The notes beneath the pieces are model-generated. The model was not told the origin of the DNA, did no database searches, and saw only the letters and a list, made by a program, of their open reading frames with translations. Below are positions 21,101 to 30,462 of a stretch of 64,000 bases of DNA, one piece after another (position 1 is the first letter of the stretch; every line of letters begins with the position of its first letter). The stretch comes from Bactericera cockerelli (taxonomy: Eukaryota; Arthropoda; Insecta; Hemiptera; Triozidae). The stretch is from NCBI GenBank assembly GCA_024516035.1, contig CM044958.1, positions 9,384,757 to 9,448,756 of the forward strand. Reading direction: 5' to 3'. The position numbers and the translations under genes are program-made.

Positions 21101-23360
21101 TTTCTGAATCTGTGTATTGGGTTTTGGAACTTAAACTGTATATATTAATGTTTTCACCTTTTTCGGAAGAAAACATGGTACCTAGTATTTCATGTTTAAA
21201 AATGCGTATTAATTTTGCCGTAGGGTTAGTTAAGGAGATTTCTCTAGGTTTTTGCTCAAATTTTGTGTAATTTGGTATGAGTGTTTTTTCATTTATAAAA
21301 TTTTGATTTATTTTAAATTCACCTCCTGTTTCAAAATTTGTATAGCACTCTATAACATTTTCGGATTTAGGCAATATTAAGTAGTCGTCCGCCGCGAAAA
21401 CTAATTTGTTTTTTCTGTTGTATTTTTGCGTGTTTGACTTAGTAGGTATTACCTTATCGGTATTTTTTGTTTCTGGTTGTTCATTAAATTTTAAGTTAGG
21501 AGTAGTTGTATTAGAATTAGTTTTCTTTTTACATTTCTCAATCATTTCTTTACACTGATTTTTCTTTTTTTGTTTTTTGCAGTTCTTATTTTTGTTTTTT
21601 TGTATTATTTTTCTGTTATCTTGAGTCTGTGGTTGAGTTTTAGGGTTTAAATCAATGGTTTTCTCTTTTGGTTTTAAATTAACCGTCTGGTTATTTAACC
21701 TTGCTACAATCTCTAGTGATCCAAAATTTATATTTATTTGATATTGTTTCATAAAATCTCTACCCAAAACTAACTTGTGCGCATGTAGATTTTCTACCAC
21801 AATAAAATTTTGTACGAAAGAATTATTATTGATTTCTATTTCCTGATTATAGATTATACCACATGGCTTTATATCAGAACCATTTGCTGCTGTAAGTTTA
21901 CCCAGATATGGGGTGATTGTTTCGGGATGCAGAATGTACTTTTTTTCTATTATAGATAAACAAGATCCAGTGTCTACCAAGGCTCTGATTTCGAAATTGT
22001 TGATTTTAGTTAATACGGAACAATTTCCCACATCTGATTCTGTTATAGGGTTTACATTAGCGGGATAAGAAGATTGAGAATCATTTAATTGATTATACGG
22101 TATGATTTTATCGGGGAGAGTTGTGAGGTCCTTTTTGTCTATTACACATTGTTTACTTTGTATACCATCATGAGTCATTTTTGGGCGTTTGACATGCCCT
22201 CGTCGAAATTTTGGTTTCTTTGAAATTGACTTTTGATTGTTATAGTAATTGTTTCTGCCGTTATTGTTGAAACGATTATGAGTGTTTCTTCCGAGGTTGT
22301 ATCTATTGTTGTGGTTGTGATACATTCTAGATTGATTAAAAAATTTATTTTGAGGATTGTAACTGATATTCGATTGTTTATTTACATTGGGGTAATATGG
22401 TACTATCTCTTTAGAGGCGGGAACCTCTTGAGAGTCAGATATTTTCTGATAATCATTTTGATTGCCCTGAACATTAGGTGTATTTCTAAATTTTTTGTTA
22501 CTGTTGTAATTGTACCTGTTGTTGTACTGGCTATCATACCTATAATTAATATTATTATTATACGTGATTACTCCACATTGATTTGTACCACAATAATTAG
22601 TACCGTGAAAATTCCTAGGAGATATTTTGTTAAACGGTTTATTTCGTTCTTTTGAAAAATTATTAGCATTTTGGTTTCCATGTTTGAAATATGTATTTCT
22701 GTTATTTAAAATTGACTGGGGTTGATTCCCTTTCAACGATCTTATTTCCTTGATTTTTTGGGCATTCATTATAGTCCTCACGTTGTTTAATAAATCACGA
22801 ATGGTGTCATTATTTAGCAAGGTTATTTTATCTATTAATTCTACAGAAAAACCTTTAATGACATGGTTAATTTTGTCTGTTTCTGACATGTTTATGTCAA
22901 CAAGTCTAACCAGCCTCAGAACATCGGTTATGTACTCAAATACTGTTTCCTTATGGCTATGTATCCTATTTTGTAACTGTGATCTTAGATCGTAGGATTT
23001 ATCAATGCTAAAATACAGTTGTAGATAGTCAAAAAATTCAACTGTTGTACCGTTTTCACACTGTGCCTGAAAATTTTCGAGTGCATCTAATGCTGCTCCC
23101 TTTAAGTAATTCGGCATGTAAATAATTGCGTCTCTGTCCGACCAATTATTTGCATTCATAGCCCTCTCATATGATCTGATGAACTTCTCCAGATCATCTT
23201 TATATGAACCACTGTAAATCAATGGATCTACTCGGATGCCTTCTTTTCTTGGATAAGGTTGCAACGCCTTACTAAGATTTTGTAGATCCTTCAATTGAAT
23301 TAACTCATTTTTTGACATTTCTCCTACCAATTCAGCCATTTTAGAAACTATTAATTTCAA
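18108..23360 (-). CDS. Gag-Pol polyprotein of Ty3/gypsy-type retrotransposon
   Basis: A single uninterrupted 1750-codon frame encoding capsid and replication enzymes. Residues about 45-210 are a retrotransposon Gag/capsid domain. About 215-400 is Asn/Tyr/Arg-rich with no CCHC knuckle. The aspartic protease has DTG at 463-465 and LGRDF at 532-536. The RT has motif A D923, LPFG 955-958 and YIDD 985-988. The RNase H has D1137, E1177 and TDHKPL (D1205). The integrase zinc motif is H1349, H1356, C1386, C1389, and the core is D1422, D1480, E1516 (DD35E). A GPY-type motif at 1651-1653 follows. All catalytic residues are present. Gag and Pol are fused without a frameshift, so product ratio must be set another way. 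Met1 was chosen as first in frame; Met8 is an alternative. Confidence 0.97.
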   Translation of the reverse strand: MKLIVSKMAELVGEMSKNELIQLKDLQNLSKALQPYPRKEGIRVDPLIYSGSYKDDLEKFIRSYERAMNANNWSDRDAIIYMPNYLKGAALDALENFQAQCENGTTVEFFDYLQLYFSIDKSYDLRSQLQNRIHSHKETVFEYITDVLRLVRLVDINMSETDKINHVIKGFSVELIDKITLLNNDTIRDLLNNVRTIMNAQKIKEIRSLKGNQPQSILNNRNTYFKHGNQNANNFSKERNKPFNKISPRNFHGTNYCGTNQCGVITYNNNINYRYDSQYNNRYNYNSNKKFRNTPNVQGNQNDYQKISDSQEVPASKEIVPYYPNVNKQSNISYNPQNKFFNQSRMYHNHNNRYNLGRNTHNRFNNNGRNNYYNNQKSISKKPKFRRGHVKRPKMTHDGIQSKQCVIDKKDLTTLPDKIIPYNQLNDSQSSYPANVNPITESDVGNCSVLTKINNFEIRALVDTGSCLSIIEKKYILHPETITPYLGKLTAANGSDIKPCGIIYNQEIEINNNSFVQNFIVVENLHAHKLVLGRDFMKQYQININFGSLEIVARLNNQTVNLKPKEKTIDLNPKTQPQTQDNRKIIQKNKNKNCKKQKKKNQCKEMIEKCKKKTNSNTTTPNLKFNEQPETKNTDKVIPTKSNTQKYNRKNKLVFAADDYLILPKSENVIECYTNFETGGEFKINQNFINEKTLIPNYTKFEQKPREISLTNPTAKLIRIFKHEILGTMFSSEKGENINIYSLSSKTQYTDSEIRKVQQQNLSLKNPFTDLAGNVIDINPNSPPDQQLEFRKLLNKYLNCFAKNSMDFLDSKIPPYTINVEENLKPINSAPYKLGIKEREILDTILDELLEAGIIEESYSEFSSPIFIVPKKDGKDKNAASSFRPVVNFKKINAHIKKDNWIIPRLDLILDTMSENKIWSIMDINSAFLNHPIDKKSRKYTAFKCHRGLFQFKFLPFGLSSSPEAFTREITRIFNFLIWKHIVIYIDDIICFSKDFKTHLWAIEQVFQKLSEFNLRIKSSKCRFLYEEIKILGHIVSAVGTRPNPENVEAIQAVQAPKTQKEVRGFLGMCGYFRRYIKDYSKIAAPLTELTKKEFDKKKLNLTETQIASFNTLKQALVNPPILEYFQQNRKTIVVADSCSESLAGILMQLDEDNKKHIVGYVSRKLTDVEKRWSATELELLGIVFVVNYFKHYLKFLDHFELHTDHKPLIHIVNSKSDNINRLERLLCKLIDYNFELKHVKGKSIPLVDFLSRNATNVVYEKEMVEMNQTFSILVTNLHKMQVEDPFLSQIYNGLNDPESANDKIFRQLRHYELDEDNIIHYKLFTNEKKHLVMAVPKAIIPQILNTYHDSAHGGHLGITKCYEKIRKLYHWNNMLSDITNYIKSCVSCAQRKIPRIKKAGPLQPIPMTPSNLKPMGDLCIDFLGPLPPSEGKKYILVCTDMLTRYVIAKAYNEATAKVTTKFLSEIVSTYGVPSIIRSDRGTHFLNETVRNLEKSLGIKHLFSSSYSPRTQGRTERFNNTLADCLSHYVSDTGRNWSKYLQPVIFAYNSSIHESLQYSPFYLLHGFEPTQVDELQIVPKNTQFDLLESLKVLHNVRAEMPDQLAKAQEKQKKYYDLNRKSVEFYPNDLVMVYYPQINTQHCAKFQKHFKGPYRVIEKITPVLYKVRVEKYGKMVDEKFHVDKLKKYFPRKDYLDSTQNQVIVTEDEKVSPIISKTPTTTDKNSGNCYNPALWQEYLDTLPHDTRKKNKK

Positions 23361-23721
23361 TTAATAATAGTCTTTACTTTACAAAAAAAATTGTTTTGTG
23401 ATAATAAATTTTATTTTTGTTGGAGTACCTGTATATTATTTTCCCCAACTAAAAAAAAACTTTAAGTTTAGTTAAGTACCTATTTTAAAATATTTAAATT
23501 TACAAAACACCTTTGCACCCTATTATGAATAAAACGCGATTTTTTTTTTTGTATTACAAAATTTTGCAAATTGGGACATAAAAATTAAAAAAATTCAAAA
23601 TATTAAAATGAAACAATAATAAGTCAAAGTTAGACATAAAAGGATAATTTTTTTTTAAACGGAAAAATAGTTTCACCATGAAAATAATGAAAATGAATTA
23701 TTGAAACGACGTACGAATAGC

Positions 23722-23756
<35 letters not shown>

Positions 23757-23894
23757 CGTGGCTTAACACATTTGTGCCTTTTCCACAAGGGTGATAAATT
23801 GTTGTTGTTACTGCGCCTTTTGGCGAACAGTCCTACAAACAATTTAGGGAAAACGGCCTCCTTTAAGGACTTATTTATTAGAAAATAAATCAGG
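23361..23894 (-). other. 5' leader of the gypsy-type element
   Basis: About 530 bases between the PBS and the gag start. On the coding strand it contains an A-run of about 28 (plus-strand T-run at about 23727-23755). A minus frame at 23630-23842 runs through that A-run and is not supported as a gene. A packaging signal might be expected here but I cannot identify one. Confidence 0.6.
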
Positions 23895-23912
23895 AGAATC
23901 GCACCTCCACCA
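23895..23912 (-). other. Primer-binding site
   Basis: On the coding strand TGGTGGAGGTGC begins one base after the 5' LTR end (ACA). The leading TGG complements the CCA end of a tRNA, as expected for LTR retrotransposons. I cannot assign the tRNA with confidence. Confidence 0.75.
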
Positions 23913-23913
23913 T

Positions 23914-24366
23914 TGTAACGGGGGGTAGTTTTGACCTACTCCCTTCTACAAGATTTAAGGTCTCGTGGACCGACTTAATTTAGACAATGCTGAAATAGAT
24001 AAGAGAAACAGAAAGGTTGATTTGGTATTTGCGTCAAGGTGAACGATAATGTTATATTTTATTGGATCAATATATTTTATTGGATACACTGAACACTGGT
24101 ATATAAATAATAATTAAATAATAAAAGAATTGATTTAAACTATTCGTACGTTTAATGGTTTTTAAATAAAATAAGTATATTGGGGATGATATCGTCTTAC
24201 CTTGAGCACTCTGCTTTTCTTCACCGTCAAAAACTAAGTGACCCCTAATTCATATTTGTGATTCGACGGCGTAGGAACTAAGAAGTGGGGATAGGATTGG
24301 GCAATTTCAATAAGTGCCCTTTCAGCATTTTATGGCTATCATATGGTTTTTAGCAGTGGCGTGACA
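23914..24366 (-). repeat. 5' LTR of the gypsy-type element
   Basis: 453 bp, reading as identical to 13765-14217. It should contain the promoter for the element on the minus strand. The right flank CTAT (24367-24370) is the second half of the target duplication. Confidence 0.95.
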
Positions 24367-24474
24367 CTATTATCTTCTCTGATCTGAGCATCGCGATGAA
24401 TTCACTTGCATAGTTGCATACATGTGTGCAGTTGTGCACTACTGGGTAACTCTTCTGTACTTGAGGTCAGATAA

Positions 24475-24540
24475 GTGCAGTGGTAGTCAAGTAGTTAACG
24501 CGCTAGTCTGGTAATTCAGGTAGCGTAGGGATCCTAATTC
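24475..24540 (+). mobile_element. SINE family C fragment (copy 2)
   Basis: It has a family C head, with GTGCAGTGGTAGTCAAGTAG, then CGCGCTAGTCTGG and GTAGCGTAGGGATCC. It breaks off before the B-box and runs into pyrimidine-rich DNA. Compare 33431 (+) and 34686 (-). Confidence 0.7.
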
Positions 24541-25440
24541 CTTTCCATCTCCTTATCCTCTCTCTAATCATCTCTCTCTCTCTCTCTTTCATCTTTTCCT
24601 CTTTCTTCTTCTCCTATACCTCGTCCTGTTTTTGTACGTCCAATTTCTAGCTCCTCTTTATCCTCATGTGTGGAGGAATGGTCTCCGGTAATTAAATTCC
24701 TCAAAACATAGCACTTTTTCTCTGAAACTACCTACATCGTTTTAATTTACCCCCTCCCTCTTCTTCTTCTCCTTCTCCTTTCTCCTTTTCTCTGTCTCTC
24801 TCTCTCACCTCTTTTACTTTAATCCTTTTCTCCCGCCTTCTCCTTCTTTTTCTCCTACCATACTTCTTACCTCTCCCTTCCCCACCTTTAATTTCTTCTC
24901 TTCCTCCATCTCCTTCTCCTACTCTCTCCTCTCCATCGTTCTTCTTTTCCTTCTCCTTATTCGCTTCTTCCTCCTTCTCCTCCTACTCTTTCTTCTCCAA
25001 CACATCTCACACGACCCGCGTAATTACATTTGTGCGAGGAGAAAAAACAAAGAACGGAAGAAAAAACACGTTCAACCCCGAGTCCGAGAGAGAGAGAGAG
25101 AGAAGAAAAATAGGATTGTACATTTTCTGCCTCATTGTTGTACCTTGTGTAGAATTTTTACTTAATTGTTGCACCTAGGGTTTTAATTTTCACCTCCAGG
25201 AGGTGAGATAGCCGAGTGGGGAGGTCCGAGGGAGGAAAGGCCGTGCAAATCGTTGGGAGAAACGAAAACCCTGCGCCTCCCTCCTCTGGTGAGTTTAATG
25301 GGAAACTGAAACGGGAGCCTGCTTGTCTGGCCTCTCCAGGGACCCAGAGGGTAATTATCGCCTGACTTAAAGCAGGGCGTCTGATCTTTAGGGCCGAATT
25401 ATAAAACAGGATTAAATTCAAGATTGTCCCTCAAGTCGGG
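24541..25440. other. Polypyrimidine block and GC-richer unique segment
   Basis: 24541-25001 is almost all C/T on the + strand without a fixed unit. A (GA)n run lies at 25086-25104. 25150-25440 is GC-richer and includes a half-copy of the inverted-repeat element seen at 44354-44506 (GGGCCGAATTATAAAAC, from 25391). A minus frame of 87 codons at 25158-25421 has no recognised motif. No supported gene. Confidence 0.5.
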
Positions 25441-25478
25441 ATTGCCTGGATTTCAGACTTGAGAGCTACTCTAGCTAA

Positions 25479-25728
25479 TCTCTATCTCTATATATAAAAC
25501 AGAAAAAAGGACTACCTACCTACCTATGTTTGTTTGTTTGTCCGGAGTTGTTTAGCCAAAACGGTAAGAGATAGCGAAAAATGTCTCAGAATTGACCCCT
25601 CCAAAACCATTATCGCTTTGTCCAGAAAAATTATAAAAAGTTCAAAAAGGCATTGCTGTCCAGCAGTACGGCCATGCCTTAGTAAATTTGAAATTTAATC
25701 CCGTTGCAAAGCACGGGCAAACGGCTAG
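25479..25728 (+). mobile_element. Non-autonomous Helitron-like element
   Basis: The 250-bp element begins TCTCTATCTCTATATATAAA and ends with a GC hairpin (CCCGTTGC, AAA, GCACGGG) shortly before CTAG. It sits between A and T (25478 and 25729). A 5' TC, a 3' hairpin plus CTRR end, insertion between A and T, and absence of target duplication are the standard Helitron signatures. The TCTCTATATATAAA start is familiar from insect Helitrons. There is no Rep/helicase coding capacity, so it would depend on an autonomous partner. Confidence 0.8.
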
Positions 25729-25756
25729 TCTTAAATATAATTCTATTTTGGTCTTT

Positions 25757-25905
25757 AACCAACCTTAGTAGCTTGATCGATGAGACAGCGGACTTGTAAA
25801 CTGGAGGTCGGTGGTTCAAGTCGGGGTTTCAGCGTAGATTTAGTAAAGCGAGTTTGAGTAGTTGTGATATCGCGAAAGTGACATCACAAATATGATAACT
25901 TTAAA
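25757..25905 (+). mobile_element. tRNA-derived SINE, family D (copy 1)
   Basis: The head has TTAGTAGCTTGATCG, GCGGACTTGTAA, CTGGAGGTCGGTGG and TTCAAGTC (B-box). The body contains GATTTAGTAAAGCGAGTTTG, AGTAGTTGTGATATC and ends near ATGATAACTTT. In other copies the anticodon region reads ACTCGTAAC, similar to tRNA-Thr(CGT). Relatives lie at 29634, 35121, 37555, 38549, 52735, 53390 and 55563. Confidence 0.75.
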
Positions 25906-26993
25906 TATTAACTATTTTGGCCTTTAAATTTGAAAACGTCGCGTCAGATGATTTGTTGTTTCGTTGACGACATATATGCATCGTTACATGAAGCGTATAA
26001 AAAAGTTCATCATTATTCCTTAATCTCTCATGTATCGCTCTCTTCCTTATAATTTTTGACCGACAAGGGCAATCACTCCATCATTACATACATAATATTA
26101 TATTTCATTATTATTTTGGTACCTGAATTGAATGAACCATATTTTTTTGGCTCTTACATTCATCGAATATACTCGTGCATATTATGTGCTATCGGTAGAT
26201 TGCAATCTCTCTATTAAAATATATTATTCATACTTATCTATATGTATATTACATACATAGGTAATACATAGATACAAATAGCAAATAGGTAGGTACCTGG
26301 TTCATACTTACATACGTGTACAATAGACTGGTTTTATCTCATAGGGGTAAGAAAAAAATGTCCGAATTTTCACAACGCTCAGGCAGAAATGAGTTCGGCT
26401 TTTGCAGAAATTGAGATAGACAAAATTTCAAGGCGATCAGAGTACGTTAACAGGACCCGCTCTGGCCTCAAAGTTTGGAATTTTGCCAAATTCTCGAGGT
26501 TGAGCCGACATTTTCGGCCATAACTCGAGAACGAAAAATCATACGAGCTTTAAAGATATGTCAAATGAAAGACCATTTTGTTGGCTTTACTTTGTTGTTT
26601 CATACTAGTTCCCGAAATCTTAATGGTTACTGACTAAATTAAAAATATATAGTCGAAAACGGGCCAGGTACCCAAAGTAGAGCATCTGAGGCATGATAGG
26701 ATAATGGGTGAAAATACTTATGATTTATAAAACTTATACGTATGTAAATGTTAGAAGATTAGTTTTGAATGATTTTTTGACACATTATGAAGCTATAAAT
26801 ACCCGTTTTCACCTACTTGATAGTTCCTGACAAGCTAAGGCATGGCCAGAAAAGCAAAATAATAATACAAACATATTACGTCAAAGTTATTCTCATTTTT
26901 TTATTGTAGAAATACAAATATCTAAAATTAAAAGTACAAATAGGTAACATTTCGTCAAAATAAATACAAATCAAGCAGTAAAACTTAACTTAG

Positions 26994-27660
26994 TTAGTTG
27001 GGAGAGGGGTAGAGAGGGAACCTTTTGAAGAATCAGGATAGAGTCTCCTACATTTACTTGCAACTTGTTGGACAAACTGTTTCTGATCTTCCTCTCTAGT
27101 TAGTAAGTCGCTGAAGTCACTCATCAAGTTAACGCCTCTCTTGGCTGTGTCGTTTACAACTTAGACCTTTCTGATACTGAGGCTCACCATGCCAAATTTA
27201 GAGGTCTCCCCTCAAAAAGTCAGTTTTATGACAAATCGACTAAAGAAAATAAAAGTTCCGTGAGTAATGAACTCTTTAAGGCCGCCTCTCACATAAGCTG
27301 GTATGTCTTATATTCGTACTGTAATGTTGACATTTTTTGTCCCCTCTGTATCATCAGAAGAGCTGAAAAGCTTTGCAGCCATTCCAGACTTTTCATCATG
27401 TGACAAAGTTGGATCGAAAAATCCCAAGCCAACAATTTTGGCATTCAAGTACCACAGGTGATAGACAACTTTATTTAGGGCTTTCTCTGAACAACACAGG
27501 TGTAGTGTAAAAGGACCCTGCACAATATTAGAAAAAATGTTAGAGGGGGACTTGCTCTCCTTAGCATGTCGGCACAACATTCTAGAAGTTCTCTTGAGAA
27601 GAGTCTTTGACTGTAAATTGGGTAGTAGAACTGAACTTCATCCAGATAATTTTTATGAGA
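26994..27660 (-). pseudogene. Decayed C-terminal part of an unrecognised protein (left arm)
   Basis: Minus-strand frame with a conserved stretch including YLNAKIVGLGFFDPTLSHDE, then KSGMAAKLFSSSDDTEG. After in-frame stops and shifts it resumes as KRGVNLMSDFSDLLTREE, RRLYPD and a terminal TPLPTN stop at 26994-26996. The same sequence is found in the right arm. It resembles a repetitive arthropod protein family I cannot name. Interruptions show it is not functional as read here. The longest single open piece is 27308-27580. Confidence 0.6.
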
Positions 27661-27885
27661 GCGCGATTAGTCCTGGGTTCGATCCTCCGTGCCGACAAAA
27701 ATTTGTATTCTTAATTTGGTTACAATTGTTTGTAAGGGATACCTTCCGGTGCGCTTGTGTTGACCCAGCACCTAAATGGGAAGTATTGTGTCACTTCACG
27801 CCCATCAGAGGGGAGGCATACTACGGGATGGGCAGGTTACAACACAGACCACAAGCGTCTACAGTAGCTCCTGTTTCTTGGCTAT
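27661..27885 (+). mobile_element. SINE family B fragment (copy 2) at the centre of the inverted repeat
   Basis: It begins inside the tRNA-like head, near a B-box CTGGGTTCGATCC, and matches the 12855-13172 copy through GTGTTGACCCAGCACC to CCTGTTTCTTGGCTA. It stops exactly where the right arm begins (27886). The poly(A) end and A-box are missing, so it was cut at both ends. It lies precisely at the junction of the two arms. Confidence 0.8.
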
Positions 27886-28372
27886 AACCTGTGGTACTTG
27901 AATGCCGAAACTATTGGCTTGCGATTTTTCTATCTAACTTTGTCACATGATGAAAAGTCTGGAATGGCTGCAAAGCTTTTCAGTTCTTCTGATGATACAG
28001 AGGGGACAAAAAATGTCAACATTACAGTACGAATAAAAGACATACCAGCTTATGTGAGAGGGGGCCTTAAAGAGTTCATTACTCACGAAACATTTCTTTT
28101 CTTCAGTCGATTTGTCATAAAAACTGACTTTTTGAGGGTAGACCCCTAAATTTGGCATGGTGAGCCTCAGTATCAGAAAGGACTTAAAATTGTACAATCC
28201 CTTAAAGTTGTAAACAACACAGCCAAGAGAGGCGTTAAGTTGAGGAATGACTTCAGCGACTTACTAACTAGAGAGGAATGTCAGAAACAGTTTGTCCCAC
28301 AAGTTGTGAGTAAATGTAGGAGACTCTATCCTGATCCTTCAAAAAGTTCCCTCTCTACCCCTCTCCCAACTA
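27886..28372 (+). pseudogene. Decayed C-terminal part of the same protein (right arm)
   Basis: The + strand mirror of the left-arm copy. It includes TLSHDEKSGMAAKLFSSSDD, a region DIPAYVRGGLKEFITHETF, then after frame breaks TAKRGVKL, FSDLLTREE and the terminal TPLPTN stop at 28370-28372. The piece 27898-28149 is open. The arms are broken at different positions (the left has a stop after NITVRI where the right continues), so the decay was at least partly independent after duplication. Confidence 0.6.
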
Positions 28373-28427
28373 ACTAAGTTAAGTTTTACCTCTCTACCCC
28401 TCTCCCAACTAACTAAGTTAAGTTTTA
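28350..28427 (+). repeat. 39-bp tandem duplication at the end of the right-arm pseudogene
   Basis: CTCTCTACCCCTCTCCCAAC plus 19 more bases occurs twice in a row (28350-28388 and 28389-28427). The left arm has a single copy. The duplication therefore arose after the arms separated. Confidence 0.9.
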
Positions 28428-29073
28428 CTGCTTAGTTTGTATTTATTTTGACGAAATGTTACCTATTTGTACTTTTAATTTTAGATAGTTGTATTTCTAC
28501 AACAAAAAAATGAGAATAACTTTGACGTAATATGTTTGTATTATTATTTTGTTTTTCTGGCCATCCCTTAACCTGTCAGGAACTATCAAGTAGGTAAAAA
28601 CGGGTATTTATAGCTTCATAATGTGTCAAAAAATCATTCAAAACTAATCTTCTAACATTTATATGTATAAGTTTTATAAATCCTAAGTATTTTCACCCAT
28701 TATCCCATCATGCCTTAGATGCTCTACTTTGTGTACCTGGCCCGTTTTCGACTACATATTCTTAATTTAGTCAGTAACCATTAAGATTTCGGGAACTAGT
28801 ATCTTACAACAAAGCAAAGCCAACAAAATGGTCTTTCATTTGATATATCTTTAAAAATCGTATGATTTTTCGTTCTCGAGTTATGACCGAAAATGTCAGC
28901 TCAACCTCGAAAATTTGGCAAATTTCCAAACTTTGAGGCCAGAGCGGGTCCTGTTAACGTACTCTGATTGCCTTGAAATTTTGTCTATCTCAATTTCTGC
29001 AAAAGCCGAACTCATTTCTGCCTGAGCGTTGTAAGAATTCCGATATTGATTTCTTAAAACCAGTCTAGTGTAC

Positions 29074-30462
29074 AATTGTACATAGGTTGGTGTACATACA
29101 TATAAATACTGCCATTTTTTTATGTATGTACTTATTATACTACTCTCATTCAAAGAGAGTCGCTAGTGCCTTGTCGATACGATCGGTAGATGGCAATCTC
29201 TGAGGTCTTCTCTGATTTGGTAATAACGCCTCACCCATAGAGTGTCGAAAATTCCGCCCTGGCGTCCAGTGAAATGATAGACGTCAGGGGTTAAGAACCT
29301 GCTGAGCCTCAGCCCACATGGACAGGCAGAATTATTTTGGCACGCTGTGAGTATGGGACGTAGGATTACTGAGGGAGCATGTAACTTGAGAACGGAATAC
29401 AATGTTGGGACTCTGGTTAGAAACAAAATAATGTAACTAGCAATATTTTTGTTACAACTCATAACAGAATTATGTTTTATAATAGTTTGTCTAGTTATCA
29501 GATTTGTCTTAAACATAATCGTGATATCACAATGACTCAATAGTAATAATAAATTTATTCGGTTTTCAATAATAATAAAGTAAAGTAATAATAATCATAG
29601 TTAAAAGTTCCACTAAGTACATTTGTAATTTTCGGGAGATATTTGCATATTTGGCAAATAGATATTTGCCATACTTGGGACTCGAACCACCGACCTATGT
29701 GCTGAGAAAACCTCAGGAATCAATAGAGTACAGGAGCAGGAGACGAGCGTCAGACACCACAGGTCTGATTAATTAGTCTTCTCAAAAACTCGACTTTTCT
29801 CGACACAAGATTAAGATTGAAATTTAAAGAAAGCGTTGCGGAGTTCCCTCTCGACGAATTAAAATCTCTCCCCCATAGCTGAGAAGTGGGAGAGCGGTGC
29901 ACTAAGACGGGATCATTTCTCCACGTCAAGAGTAATTTTCATTTTAATTTGTTCATTTTCACCCAGGTAGATGCAATGTCAGGGGATGAAAATTAAACAA
30001 GGGGGGAGTGTTTTTAACGAGAGCTTCTTATTCGTACTCTACAATGAATTTTTTTTGTATGTAGGTATAAATCTCTAATACTAATGCCTTAAAAATCGAT
30101 CTTTTTATTCATTAAAATAACTTTCTTGAAGAAAGATATTTTTTTTGTCTCATGAGACTGATATTTATAGAATTAAGAACGTAGATTTTAAACAGAGAAG
30201 GGAAAAAGAACCACTCGATGCAAACAAGCAACCATAGACCACTTTCACCAGCGCAGATTGAATGCATAAGTTCCCGGCATCTAGATAAAGCAACGTCGAC
30301 TATGGAAAAGATATAGATTAGTGTACGTGTTAGTTTTGAGTAAATCTTTCTCATAAATTATCTACCATGCTCTAATCAGGCTGGTTGAGGTTAGTGTTCG
30401 TTTCTGGTAAGTCTTAAATTGGAACGGCGTCGTATAATCAAGACGGAAAAAAATTTTCTTCT
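29074..30462. other. Intergenic DNA with a SINE scrap
   Basis: AT-rich with one B-box-containing family D fragment (about 29634-29712, minus). Short frames at 29163-29540 and 30112-30354 (minus) have no recognised domain. No supported gene. Confidence 0.5.
29634..29712 (-). mobile_element. SINE family D fragment
   Basis: Minus-strand remnant with B-box GGTTCGAGTCCC, preceded by GGTCGGT as in the other family D heads. The rest of the head and the tail are lost or strongly diverged. Confidence 0.5.

Larger units (their letters stand above)
13765..24366 (-). mobile_element. Full-length Ty3/gypsy-type LTR retrotransposon (10.6 kb)
   Basis: Two 453-bp LTRs (13765-14217 and 23914-24366) bound an internal region with one gag-pol ORF on the minus strand. 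The 4-base duplication CTAT flanks the element at 13761-13764 and 24367-24370. LTR ends on the coding strand are TG...CA. I see no difference between the two LTRs, which implies recent insertion. PBS and purine tract are in the expected places. The domain order PR-RT-RNase H-IN is that of Ty3/gypsy (Metaviridae). About 3.9 kb between the pol stop (18108) and the 3' LTR holds no env-like frame on the coding strand. Confidence 0.96.
26317..29073. repeat. 2.75-kb inverted duplication (two 1.1-1.2-kb arms)
   Basis: Left arm 26317-27459 and right arm 27886-29073 are near reverse complements over their whole lengths. Outer ends share GTACA(A/C)TAGACTGGTTTTA; inner ends share CAAGTACCACAGG. The arms differ by scattered substitutions and small indels. 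The 426-bp centre holds unique sequence from the left copy plus a truncated family B SINE. Each arm carries the 3' end of the same decayed protein gene plus its downstream sequence, in head-to-head orientation (5' sides in the centre). Confidence 0.92.

Noticed and set aside
23630..23842. 70-codon minus frame upstream of gag
   Set aside because: Runs through an A28 homopolymer giving poly-Lys; lies in the 5' leader.
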